DNA of 64,000 nucleotides from contig CAWEBB010000032.1 in the NCBI GenBank assembly GCA_963807085.1, positions 310,001-374,000 on the forward strand, read 5' to 3'. Both the position numbers and the translations under genes were made by a program. Below the pieces are notes generated by a model. It was given only the letters and a program-made list of their open reading frames with translations, made no database searches and was not told the origin of the DNA. Position 1 is the stretch's first letter; each line of letters begins with the position of its first letter. Of the stretch, positions 8,488 through 16,905 are shown piece after piece. Source of the stretch: JACKII01 sp963807085 (GTDB taxonomy: Bacteria > Pseudomonadota > Alphaproteobacteria > Bin95).

Positions 8488-9345
8488 TCACGGCTGCCAT
8501 ACCCTGAGATTATCGATCAGGCGGATACCGCCCAGAAATGCAGCCGCGAACAATCGTGCCGGCTCTCCTGTTGGGAACTCGGCCGCAAGATCGCTTTGCC
8601 GCCGCACTTCCAGATAGTCGACCCGGTCATATCCCGCGGCTATAACGGCCGCCCGCGCCTCAGCGAGCGTCTCCCGCGCGTCGGCGCCCGCCTCGATTGC
8701 CGCCGCCGCCGCCCGCATCGCCCGGATCATGGCGGGCGCGATCCGCCGCTGCTCCGGCGACAGAAGCTGGTTGCGGGACGAAAGCGCCAGCCCGTCCGGG
8801 TCGCGCACCGTGGGGCAGGGATGGATTGCAATCGGAATATTCAGGTCCGCCACGAACCGCTGCACCACCTTGAGTTGCTGGTAGTCCTTTTCGCCAAAGA
8901 ACGCGCCATCAGCACCGGATTGCAAAAACAGCTTGGAGCATACCGTCGCCACGCCGTCGAAATGACCCGGCCGCGCGCCGCCGCACAGCCCGTGGCTTAC
9001 ACCCGCGACGCTGACATTGGTGGCAAAGCCGTGCGGATACATCTCTTCCGGATAGGGGCAATAGAGCAGATGAGCGCCGGCGGCGGCTAGCTTGACCGCG
9101 TCTTCGTTCTCGGTACGCGGATATTTTTCATAATCGGCCGGATCGTTGAACTGCTTTGGATTCACGAATAAAGTCGCGACCGCCCGGCCGTAGGCCGAAA
9201 GCGCCGCCTGGACCAGGCTCACATGCCCGGCATGCAGCGCACCCATGGTCGGAATCAGGCCAACCTTCTCGCCTGCGGCATGCCATTCGCCCACCTGTGC
9301 GCGCAACTCGGCAACGGTGTGAACAATGGGAACCGATGCGCTCAC
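8488..9345 (-). CDS. panC: Pantothenate synthetase (pantoate--beta-alanine ligase)
   Basis: A 285-residue cytoplasmic enzyme that joins D-pantoate and beta-alanine with ATP to make pantothenate, the coenzyme A precursor. The nucleotidyltransferase HIGH-type motif is visible as PTMGALHAGH at residues 32-41. FVNPKQFNDPADYEKYPRT, GEKDYQQL and LALSSRNQLLSPEQR are also family hallmarks, and the length is typical. The start is set at GTG 9345 because AAGGAGA lies about 6 nt ahead; a longer in-frame extension adds nothing conserved. No panB or panD is next to it. Its stop lies about 90 bp from the right end of the rearranged IS1595 element. Confidence 0.95.
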   Translation of the reverse strand: MSASVPIVHTVAELRAQVGEWHAAGEKVGLIPTMGALHAGHVSLVQAALSAYGRAVATLFVNPKQFNDPADYEKYPRTENEDAVKLAAAGAHLLYCPYPEEMYPHGFATNVSVAGVSHGLCGGARPGHFDGVATVCSKLFLQSGADGAFFGEKDYQQLKVVQRFVADLNIPIAIHPCPTVRDPDGLALSSRNQLLSPEQRRIAPAMIRAMRAAAAAIEAGADARETLAEARAAVIAAGYDRVDYLEVRRQSDLAAEFPTGEPARLFAAAFLGGIRLIDNLRVWQP

Positions 9346-9550
9346 GGCGCTCTCCTTCTGCCCTGTTGGGGAACCTGCCGGGATGACGCGGTGAGTGCCA
9401 TCCGACATGCCGCCGAGTTAATTCGGGGCCGAACGTGGGCGGACCGGCCGCCCGTTGCAAGCGCGAAGCACGCTTTCACGGCGAAAAACTGCCCTCAAAG
9501 CCGCCTCTCAACGGCTTTGCGCAAGCCCGCCCGAACACCCGAGAAATCAG

Positions 9551-11098
9551 CTATTCGGCGGCGATGTCGGCGCGCTTGGCCCGGCAGTAGACGAACTCCT
9601 TGCCTTCCAGATCGATGGCCGGGATTTCGTCCTTCTCGCGCCAATAATCCTGGGTATGCTGCCATTCCTTCTTGGCGCCACGGCGGGGCAGGATTGGGTT
9701 GGCGCGCCGCAAATAGTTCGGGTTGAAATTGTCCTCTTCCATCCAATCGAAGAGCGGCATGTCCTTGTCTTCCGCTCGCAAGGCAACCTCGACGCTGGCA
9801 GCACCGGTTTTCTTCATGTGGGTCAGCAGGCGGCTGACAAAGTCGGCGACCAGTTCGCTGCGCAGCGTCCAACTCGCCCGGAAATAGCCGAACACCCAGG
9901 CCATATTGGGCACGCCCGTGAACATCATACCCCGATAGGTGACGGTGTCGTGGAAGTCGAGCGGCTCGCCCTCGATGCTGAAGGCGATGTCGCCCATGAT
10001 GTTCATGTTGAAGCCGGTCGAGGCGATCACCAGATCGGCCTCCAGCACCTTCCCGGATTTCAGCAGGATGCCGTTCTCGACAAAGCGGTCGATTTCGTCG
10101 GTAACGACCGATGCCTGGCCCTGCTTGATGCCCTGGAACAGATCGCCATCGGGGACGAAAGCGATGCGCTGGCGCCACGGTTGGTAGGACGGCGTAAAGT
10201 GCTGGTCGATGTCGTAATCTTCCGGCAGCAGCTTGCCGACCTCTGCCAGCATCTGCTTCTTGACCGCTTCCGGCTTGGTGAAGCACATTTCGGTAAACGC
10301 GGCCTGCTCGTACATGATCTTGCGGCGCGTGATCTCGTGCACCCACTCCTCGTCCACCTGCAGCTTGCGCAGTTCTTCCGCGATCTCGATGGCGTTCCGG
10401 CCCGGCCGGAAATAGGTCGGCGTGCGTTGCAGCATGGTCACGTGCTTGGCCGTGCCCGCCATCGCCGGCACGATGGTGGCCGCGCTCGCGCCCGAGCCGA
10501 TCACCAGCACTTCCTTGCCGGCATATTGCACGTCGTCAGGCCAATTCTCGGAATGCACCAACTGGCCCTTAAAATCCTCAACGCCCGGCCATTGCGGCAT
10601 GTAGCCTTCGTTGTGCCGGTAGTAGCCCTGGCACATATAGAGGAAGTTGCAGGTAAACTGGCGGGTCTCGCCGGTGTCCAGCCTTTCCGCCGTCACGGTC
10701 CAGAGACTGTCGTCGTAAGACCAGTCCGCCGTCAGGATTTTGTGCCGGTAGCGGATATAGGCGTCGATGCCGTTTTCCTCGATCACATCGCCCATATATT
10801 TCCGGATCTCGTCGGCCGTCGCGATCGGCGGGCCGATCCACGGCTTGAAGCTATAGCCGAAGGTGTGCAGGTCGCTGTCTGATCGAATACCCGGATAGCG
10901 GTGGGTCCACCAGGTGCCGCCAAAGCTTTCCTCGGCCTCCAGGATGACGAAATCGGTGGCCGGATTGTCCCGCAGCAGATAGTAGGCCGCGCCCACGCCG
11001 GAAATCCCCGCGCCCACGATGAGCACGTCGAAATGTTCGGCGGCCGCTCCGCCCGCAGCTTTGGCGTCGGCTCGGCTTGCGGTCTGCTGTTCTGCCAT
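9551..11098 (-). CDS. Flavin-containing monooxygenase, Baeyer-Villiger type
   Basis: A 515-residue FAD- and NADPH-dependent monooxygenase. The FAD Rossmann motif GAGISG is at residues 29-34 and the NADPH motif GSGASA at 201-206. Between them, FKGQLVHSENWP at 176-187 fits the type I Baeyer-Villiger fingerprint FxGxxxHxxxWP, so ketone-to-ester oxidation is a plausible reaction; other FMO-type oxidations remain possible. ATG 11098 follows AAGGAGCATCATT. It is the last gene of a leftward group with acyl-CoA dehydrogenase, a D-lactate-type dehydrogenase and a cupin, which together suggest catabolism of an organic acid or ketone. Substrate unknown. Confidence 0.85.
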   Translation of the reverse strand: MAEQQTASRADAKAAGGAAAEHFDVLIVGAGISGVGAAYYLLRDNPATDFVILEAEESFGGTWWTHRYPGIRSDSDLHTFGYSFKPWIGPPIATADEIRKYMGDVIEENGIDAYIRYRHKILTADWSYDDSLWTVTAERLDTGETRQFTCNFLYMCQGYYRHNEGYMPQWPGVEDFKGQLVHSENWPDDVQYAGKEVLVIGSGASAATIVPAMAGTAKHVTMLQRTPTYFRPGRNAIEIAEELRKLQVDEEWVHEITRRKIMYEQAAFTEMCFTKPEAVKKQMLAEVGKLLPEDYDIDQHFTPSYQPWRQRIAFVPDGDLFQGIKQGQASVVTDEIDRFVENGILLKSGKVLEADLVIASTGFNMNIMGDIAFSIEGEPLDFHDTVTYRGMMFTGVPNMAWVFGYFRASWTLRSELVADFVSRLLTHMKKTGAASVEVALRAEDKDMPLFDWMEEDNFNPNYLRRANPILPRRGAKKEWQHTQDYWREKDEIPAIDLEGKEFVYCRAKRADIAAE

Positions 11099-11236
11099 AA
11101 TGATGCTCCTTCGGTCCCAAGGACGACGCCCGGCCCGCGGGCGCCTCCGACGAAAATATGACATTCTCGCGGCTTACGCCCATGCGCCATTGCGCGCCGG
11201 TAGATTGATACCGCCCTTGCAAGCCACGCGAGCAAG

Positions 11237-12454
11237 TTATTCCACCGGATAAGCCCCCAGCACAACCTTGCCGATATATTCCCGTGCATCGATAGGCGAA
11301 TAGGGCTGCATGAACGGGCCGGCCCGCACGTCCCGGTACAGGCGGGACAAGGGATTGCCCGCCGCGAAGCCGCCGCCGCCGAACAGGTCCATGGCCTGGC
11401 TGACGATCGCGATGGCGTTCCGGTTCACCACCCATTTGGCGCTTTGATAGTCCTTCATCAGTTCGTGCCCCTGCTCCCAGGTCGCATCCGTGCCGCCGCG
11501 GCTCTCGGTCATGAAGGCATCGAGTTGTTCGCCGAGGCGGGCGAGGATGCTTTGGGAGGTGGCCAGCAAAATCTCCATCTCCGCCAACGCGTGCGGCACG
11601 CCCGCCCTCGCCACCGCGCCCGGTGCATTGCGCTGATGGTCCAGCGCATAGCCAAACGCCGCCTCCGCGATACCGAGGAACGCGCCGATCAGCGGGACGT
11701 TGGCCAACGTACGGTTGACCAGCACCGGGATGCTCCACCGGCCCCAGGGGCCGATCTTCCGCAGCGCATCCTGCGGTATGATGCAGTCGTTGAACGTCAC
11801 CGACTGGCTGCCGGAGGCCCGCATCCCCAGTGCATCCCAATTATCGTGCTGCTCCACCCCCGGCGTTGTCATCGGCAACAGCACGTTGGCAATATGGTCG
11901 CCGTCATCGTCGCGCATGCGTACATTGGTGGCCACGTGGGTGGCCAGAGGCGACATCGTGACGAAATGCTTGGTGCCGTTCAGCCGCCAGCCATCCCCAT
12001 GGGGGAAGGCCTCGGTCAACGGGTGCAGATTATCCGTGCCGCGCTCGGTGGTGGTGGAACAGATTAGCATCTCTGCCGCCACCACCGCCTCCAGAAAGCC
12101 CCTGGCGCGAACGTGCGGCGCGGAACCCGGCTCGCTCGCCCGATAGAGCGCCGCCAGCCCGCGCGTCGCCGAGAGATGCATGCTGATCGCGATCGCTGCC
12201 GAGCCGTCGCCCCTGGCGAGCGTCGCGATGGTCAGCGTCCAATCGTGCATGGAGCGCAGGCCGAGGCCGCCCATTTCCTCCGGCACGAACGCCGCGGCCA
12301 AGCCGGTGCGCTGCAGGTCCTCGTAGTTGTCGGCGCAAAGCCTGTTGGCCCGGTCCGCCGCATCGGCGCGCAATTGCAACGGTTTGATCAAGTCACGGGC
12401 GATAGCAACGACGCGCTCGCCCGCGGGCGTCGCTGGATGGATGCGGTAACTCAT
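11237..12454 (-). CDS. Acyl-CoA dehydrogenase family protein
   Basis: A 405-residue flavoprotein with the usual three-part acyl-CoA dehydrogenase build. The N-terminal helical domain includes FVPEEMGGLGL. The middle beta domain has STTTERGTDN and GTKHFVTMSPLATH, matching the FAD/substrate loop. The C-terminal helical bundle has QAMDLFGGGGFAAGNPLSRLYRDVRAG, the usual end signature. It probably oxidises a CoA ester or a related substrate at the alpha-beta bond; some members act as flavin monooxygenases. ATG 12454 lies about 30 bp after the stop of the D-lactate-type dehydrogenase, consistent with an operon. Substrate not predictable from sequence. Confidence 0.85.
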   Translation of the reverse strand: MSYRIHPATPAGERVVAIARDLIKPLQLRADAADRANRLCADNYEDLQRTGLAAAFVPEEMGGLGLRSMHDWTLTIATLARGDGSAAIAISMHLSATRGLAALYRASEPGSAPHVRARGFLEAVVAAEMLICSTTTERGTDNLHPLTEAFPHGDGWRLNGTKHFVTMSPLATHVATNVRMRDDDGDHIANVLLPMTTPGVEQHDNWDALGMRASGSQSVTFNDCIIPQDALRKIGPWGRWSIPVLVNRTLANVPLIGAFLGIAEAAFGYALDHQRNAPGAVARAGVPHALAEMEILLATSQSILARLGEQLDAFMTESRGGTDATWEQGHELMKDYQSAKWVVNRNAIAIVSQAMDLFGGGGFAAGNPLSRLYRDVRAGPFMQPYSPIDAREYIGKVVLGAYPVE

Positions 12455-12485
12455 GGCGGCTTGGCCTTCTGCCTGCCCTGAAGCC

Positions 12486-13907
12486 CTAAAGCGCCACCAC
12501 CTTGCCGGGGTTCATGATGTTGTGCGGGTCGAGCGCCTGCTTGATCCGGCGCATGTATTCGTACGCCTCGCCGGTTTCCTTCATCAGCGAGCCGATCTTG
12601 CCGATGCCGATGCCGTGCTCGCCCGTGCAGGTGCCCCCCATGGCGAGCGCCCGGTCCACCAGCCGCTTGGCGAAGGCGTTCGCACCCTGCATCTCCGCTT
12701 CCACGTCCGGGTCCAGCATGATGCAGCAATGGAAGTTACCGTCGCCGACATGCCCGCAGATCGGCGCGACGATGCCGCTCGCCTGAATGTCCTTCTTGGT
12801 CTCCAGAATGCACTCCGTCAGGCGGCTGATCGGCACGACCACATCCGTCGCCCAGCCACGCTTGCCCGGCGCCATGGCTAGGCAGGCGTAGTAGGCGTTG
12901 TGACGCGCTTCCCAGAGCTTGTTGCGGTCTTCCTCGCGCGTCGCCCAGGAGAACCGGCTACCGCCGAATTCCTCGGCGATGCCCTGCACCGTCTCAGCCT
13001 GTTCCTTCGCACTGGCTTCAGAGCCATGAAACTCAAAGAACAGGGTCGGCTTCACATCCAAACCCTCCAACTTGGAGAAGTTGATACAGGCGGCCATCTG
13101 CGCCTCGTCCAGCAATTCCATGCGGGCGACGGGAATGCCGTATTGCAGCACGGTCACGACGGTGTCGACCGCGGCCTGCAGATCGTCATACTGGCAGATC
13201 GCCGCCGCCATCGCCTCCGGAATGCCAAAGAGGCGCAGCTGTACCTCCGTAATGATGCCGAGCGTGCCTTCCGCGCCGACATAGACATGGGTCAGGTCAT
13301 AGCCGGCCGAAGACTTGCGCGCCCGCCCGCCGGTCTTGATGATCTTGCCTTCCGCCGTGACCACGGTCAGGCCCAGCACGTTTTCTTTCATCGTGCCATA
13401 GCGCACGGCGTTGGTGCCGCTGGCGCAGGTCGCGGCCATGCCCCCCAGCGAGGCATCCGCGCCCGGATCGACCGGGAACATCAGGCCGGTGTCGCGGATA
13501 TGCTCGTTCAGCGCCTTGCGCGTCACGCCCGCCTGTACCCGGCAATCCATGTCAGAGCCATTCACCTCCAGCACGTTGTTCATGCCGGAAAGGTCGATGG
13601 TGATGCCGCCCGTGGGGGCCGTCACGTGCCCCTCAAGGCTGGTACCCGTGCCCCAGGCAATCACCGGCACCTTGTGCTCGGCGCAGATTTTCACGACAGC
13701 GGCCACTTCCTCCGTCGTCTCGACATAGGCGACGGCGTCGGGCGGCGCGGCCGGAAAATAGTCTTCGCCGCGGGCGTGCTGGTCGCGCACGGCTTGCGAC
13801 GTGGAGAGCCGATCGCCAAGCAACGCCTTCGCCTGCTCAATGGCGAGCCGGATGCCGGTGTCGTTCCGAAGCGTGTCGTTGCGGAGATAGGGGGCAGTGT
13901 CGGGCAT
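12486..13907 (-). CDS. FAD-binding D-lactate dehydrogenase/glycolate oxidase (GlcD/Dld) family
   Basis: A 473-residue 2-hydroxyacid dehydrogenase of the FAD-linked oxidase family. The PCMH-type FAD domain is visible as VPVIAWGTGTSLEGH, then GADASLGGMAATCASGTNAVRYG. The C-terminal domain carries PICGHVGDGNFHC and GTCTGEHGIGIGKIG, with the metal/substrate histidines of D-lactate dehydrogenase (cytochrome). It would pass electrons from a D-2-hydroxyacid to a quinone or cytochrome. ATG 13907 is preceded by CGGAGGATCC. It sits between the cupin gene and the acyl-CoA dehydrogenase on the same strand. D-lactate and other D-2-hydroxyacids are equally possible substrates. Confidence 0.88.
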   Translation of the reverse strand: MPDTAPYLRNDTLRNDTGIRLAIEQAKALLGDRLSTSQAVRDQHARGEDYFPAAPPDAVAYVETTEEVAAVVKICAEHKVPVIAWGTGTSLEGHVTAPTGGITIDLSGMNNVLEVNGSDMDCRVQAGVTRKALNEHIRDTGLMFPVDPGADASLGGMAATCASGTNAVRYGTMKENVLGLTVVTAEGKIIKTGGRARKSSAGYDLTHVYVGAEGTLGIITEVQLRLFGIPEAMAAAICQYDDLQAAVDTVVTVLQYGIPVARMELLDEAQMAACINFSKLEGLDVKPTLFFEFHGSEASAKEQAETVQGIAEEFGGSRFSWATREEDRNKLWEARHNAYYACLAMAPGKRGWATDVVVPISRLTECILETKKDIQASGIVAPICGHVGDGNFHCCIMLDPDVEAEMQGANAFAKRLVDRALAMGGTCTGEHGIGIGKIGSLMKETGEAYEYMRRIKQALDPHNIMNPGKVVAL

Positions 13908-13985
13908 GAGACGGATCCTCCGGCGAATTGGCGTCCCAGTCTTATCGATTCTGACCCGCCTCGGAAAGAGCCCGACTCCCTCCGC

Positions 13986-14459
13986 CTAATAAGGCGTGCC
14001 GTCCTTGTGCGTGAACTGCCATTTGCCGTCCGCGCCCATCACCGCCTGAATGTCGTCGTTCGGATAGCTGCCCTCGTCGCCTTCCGGCCGGTCGCCAATT
14101 TCCAGAATGCGAACCTCTTTGTCTGTCCGGTTGACCAGGTGATGCGCCAGGCCGTTCGGCGGAAAGCCGACACACATGCCGGGGCCGAGGTCTGTCTCAC
14201 CCTGATCCGTCACCAGAGTCGGCGTGCCTTCCAGCACATAGATGAACTCCTCCTGTTTGCTGTGAATGTGCAGCAGCGCGGTCTCACCGCCCGGCAGGAT
14301 GCGGGTCAGGTTCACGCCGAAGACGGTCAGCCCGAAATGATCGCCCAACTGCCGCTTCTCGCGCTTTGCCATCCGGCTGAAATAGGGCTCCGGATAGTTG
14401 GAGGGCTTGGCGCGCGGCGGCACGTCGATCGCCTGAATAGGATCTTTGGCACTGGTCAT
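13986..14459 (-). CDS. Cupin domain protein
   Basis: A 157-residue single-cupin protein. LLHIHSKQEEFIYVLEG and a later GLAHHLVNRT correspond to the two conserved cupin motifs that normally hold a metal through His/His/Glu/His. The end YPNDDIQAVMGADGKWQFTHKDG recurs in uncharacterised cupins. ATG 14459 is favoured over one two codons upstream because GAAGGG lies about 9 nt ahead. It is the first gene of the leftward oxidative group. Function unknown; small cupins in such clusters can be isomerases, dioxygenases or sensors. Confidence 0.75.
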   Translation of the reverse strand: MTSAKDPIQAIDVPPRAKPSNYPEPYFSRMAKREKRQLGDHFGLTVFGVNLTRILPGGETALLHIHSKQEEFIYVLEGTPTLVTDQGETDLGPGMCVGFPPNGLAHHLVNRTDKEVRILEIGDRPEGDEGSYPNDDIQAVMGADGKWQFTHKDGTPY

Positions 14460-14676
14460 AAGCATTTTCCCTTCGATCAAGCGGCGGCGCAGTGGTGCGC
14501 CTGTTGCGCAGAAAGAACGCTAGCCGACGCCGCCGGCCCCAGAAATCTTGAAAGAGAAAGTCAACCGATGTTTGTTCTCACGGACGCATGGCGGCGCTCG
14601 CCGCTGGACAGGCTTTGCCGAACGGGGTTAGCCTTTCGTCCTAGTCACAAACCCACCACCAAAAGGAAATGTCATT

Positions 14677-15597
14677 ATGGGTATGCTCGATGGGCGCGTA
14701 GCGATCATTACCGGCGGCGGCCGCGGCGTCGGCGCCGAAATCGCCAAGCACATGGCCAAGGCCGGCGCCAAGATCCTGGTCGTTGACCCCGGCGTCGGCG
14801 GCGGCGGCGAAGGCGGCGACACCGCGCCGGCCCAGGAGATCGCCAACCAGATCAAGGAAGCCGGCGGCGAGGCGGCCGCGAATTTCGGCTCCGTCACCAG
14901 CTATGAGGATTGCCTCGGCATGGTGGAGCAGGCCCGCGACGAACTCGGCGGCTGCCACATCGTCTGCAACCCGGCCGGCATCCTGCGCGACCGCATGTTC
15001 CACAAGATGGACCCGCAGGACTGGCAGGACGTGATCGATGTCCATCTGACCGGCCACTACAACATCAACCGCGCCGCCATCAACCTGTTCCGCGACCAGG
15101 AATACGGCCGCATGATCATGGTCTCGTCCACGTCGGGCGTGCTCGGCAATATCGGCCAGGCAAATTACGGTGCGGCCAAGATGGGCATCGTGGCGCTCTG
15201 CAAAATCGTCGCGATGGAGAATGCCTCGAAAGGCATTACCGCGAACGCCTTGCTGCCGTCCGCCGATACGCGCATGACCCGCAGCGTGCCGACGCCGAAA
15301 GACCCCGACGCGGCCAAGACGCGCGACGAGCGCTTGACCCGCTCGCGTGCCGATGCGATCGCGCCGCTGGCGGTGTTCCTGGCGAGCGAGGGCGCGAGTT
15401 ACGTCAACGGTCAGGTCTTCCACCAGCGCGCGGCGGAGCTGACCGTCTATGGCGCGATGATGCCGGTCCGCATGGTGCACAAAGAGGGCGGCTGGACGCC
15501 GGAGACCATCGCCGAGATTGCCATGCCGAGCTTGAGCAACGGCTTTGCCAAGCTGGGCGACAGCCGCAACATGCATGCCGGCATGCCGATGATCTGA
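14677..15597 (+). CDS. SDR family oxidoreductase
   Basis: A 306-residue short-chain dehydrogenase/reductase. TGGGRGVG at residues 12-19 is the cofactor-binding loop and NPAGILRDRMFHKM replaces the usual NNAG. A catalytic serine lies in VSSTSG and YGAAK provides the Tyr/Lys pair. It resembles the 3-hydroxyacyl-CoA dehydrogenase domain of multifunctional beta-oxidation enzymes, so a role on a CoA ester is plausible. The C-terminal part (about 225-306) is longer than in minimal SDRs. ATG 14677 follows AAAAGGAAATGTCATT. It faces away from the cupin-led operon across a 217-bp gap and ends in a clear terminator. Confidence 0.88.
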   Translation: MGMLDGRVAIITGGGRGVGAEIAKHMAKAGAKILVVDPGVGGGGEGGDTAPAQEIANQIKEAGGEAAANFGSVTSYEDCLGMVEQARDELGGCHIVCNPAGILRDRMFHKMDPQDWQDVIDVHLTGHYNINRAAINLFRDQEYGRMIMVSSTSGVLGNIGQANYGAAKMGIVALCKIVAMENASKGITANALLPSADTRMTRSVPTPKDPDAAKTRDERLTRSRADAIAPLAVFLASEGASYVNGQVFHQRAAELTVYGAMMPVRMVHKEGGWTPETIAEIAMPSLSNGFAKLGDSRNMHAGMPMI

Positions 15598-15616
15598 GGC
15601 TTACCGGCAGCGAGAG

Positions 15617-15652
15617 CCGGAGCCCTGCGCGATGCGGGGCTCCGGTTTTTTT
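15617..15652 (+). terminator. Intrinsic terminator of the SDR gene
   Basis: Arms ccggagccc (15617-15625) and gggctccgg (15637-15645) are perfectly complementary and are followed by seven T residues at 15646-15652, about 20 bp after the SDR stop codon. Confidence 0.9.
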
Positions 15653-16246
15653 GGGGTAATGGTAAACTGACATCCGAACCTGAATTCCAGCTAACCAGCC
15701 CTTTGTAGCCCCGGGGCCGAGGGCGAGGGCGAGCTGGGGTCTAGTTTATTGACTTGTAGGCTATTGCCGACGCTCGCTGGTTCATCCCTCGAAACGCCTA
15801 CTTTGCGCTGAGCATTGCGAAGTCTGGACCGGCCTATCACTCATCCTTCAGCCCGAACTCCACAGGTGACGATGGAGTCACCTAGTCGCAAATCTCCAAT
15901 AGATTTATGAAGCCAAATGCCTAAGCGCAGCACAGGGCGAATCGATGGGTGTTCTCCAAAATAAATTAGCGTCGAGCCTAGATATCATGGTATATTAACT
16001 CCTGTTCGATTTTTTTGAGAATTTGGCCTTCTGAACACGAGCCTATGAATGCGGCCCCTGTATAGGCGTGTGCGTTTTTTATCGCCTCAAATAGCCACTT
16101 TGCGTCGTCAGAGTTTTTTTTAAAGCCGCAGATCAGAACTTGGCCCGGGGTTTTCGAGTCCCGAAATCTCGCCTCGGCCCGCTGTGCTACGCGACCGCCA
16201 CGGCATCTGGGTGTAATTGCAGTCGCGAGAACAAAATGGTGCTTCG
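15653..16246. other. AT-rich intergenic stretch, no gene seen
   Basis: About 590 bp with clearly lower GC than its neighbours and short T-runs. No frame longer than a few dozen codons with a credible ribosome site was found on either strand. A tRNA-like T-loop near 16150 does not extend into a tRNA. The promoter of the zincin-like gene at 16247 probably lies in its right end. The base composition suggests acquired DNA. Confidence 0.5.
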
Positions 16247-16711
16247 ATGGAAGTGCTGGTTACGTTGATCATGAGTTGGCTCGCAATCAACTTTGGCGTG
16301 TCGGTACCAAACGAACTCCCAGGTATGCAGTTTAAGCCGCCTATCGAACTTGGCTTCCTCTATTATGGAGCGTCCACTCCGGAGGCCCAGTCAAAAGTCA
16401 GAAAAGCTCTTGCAGGTGTTGCTGTCGGCAAGCGACAGGCGGCGGCTTCGCTGTGCGACACCGTTCATCATACCATCCTGCTCCCCGAAGGTTGGAGCGT
16501 GCGAAAACCATCTGATGTATCACTGGTCGTCCACGAACTGGTGCACCACCTGCAAACGACTTCTGGACTTCGCTACCCTTGTTCAGAGGAACGCGAAATT
16601 CTGGCCTATGCTGCGCAGGAAAAGTGGCTCGGTGAGTATGGAACGAGCCTGGAGCGTGAGTTCGGTATCGATGCCATGACCCTGTTCGTTCGTACGCATT
16701 GCCATATGTGA
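16247..16711 (+). CDS. Small exported protein with HExxH-like motif, possible metallopeptidase
   Basis: A 154-residue protein, starting at ATG 16247 (an upstream TTG at 16217 is also in frame), with no clear Shine-Dalgarno sequence. The N-terminus MEVLVTLIMSWLAINFGV could be a signal or anchor segment. SLVVHELVHHLQ near residues 93-104 contains HELVH, which fits the zinc-binding HExxH pattern, and is followed by an acidic EEREILAYAAQEKWL helix that could supply the third ligand. Cysteines flank the domain. It resembles short DUF-type zincin-like proteins found in proteobacteria, but I do not recognise a named family with certainty. It stands alone in AT-rich DNA beside an IS256 insertion. Confidence 0.6.
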   Translation: MEVLVTLIMSWLAINFGVSVPNELPGMQFKPPIELGFLYYGASTPEAQSKVRKALAGVAVGKRQAAASLCDTVHHTILLPEGWSVRKPSDVSLVVHELVHHLQTTSGLRYPCSEEREILAYAAQEKWLGEYGTSLEREFGIDAMTLFVRTHCHM

Positions 16712-16905
16712 CACTAGTGGTCTGATCGAAACGCTTGCATCCGCAAGCGCTTCGTAAATCAGCCAACTTATTCAATGTGTTGGTGGTTCAATTCAGCAAA
16801 CGAATGGGTACCATCCGTTTCCATCGAACCACTAGGCACTGGCGTTTCACCAGTTTGATAGCTGTCATTCGTTGTCTTGGCAAAGGAACTGGCACTGACG
16901 CAAGG

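Noticed and set aside
16140..16190. A T-loop-like motif (ttcgagtccc) suggesting a tRNA
   Set aside because: The stem lengths are wrong and no acceptor, D or anticodon arm can be placed around it.
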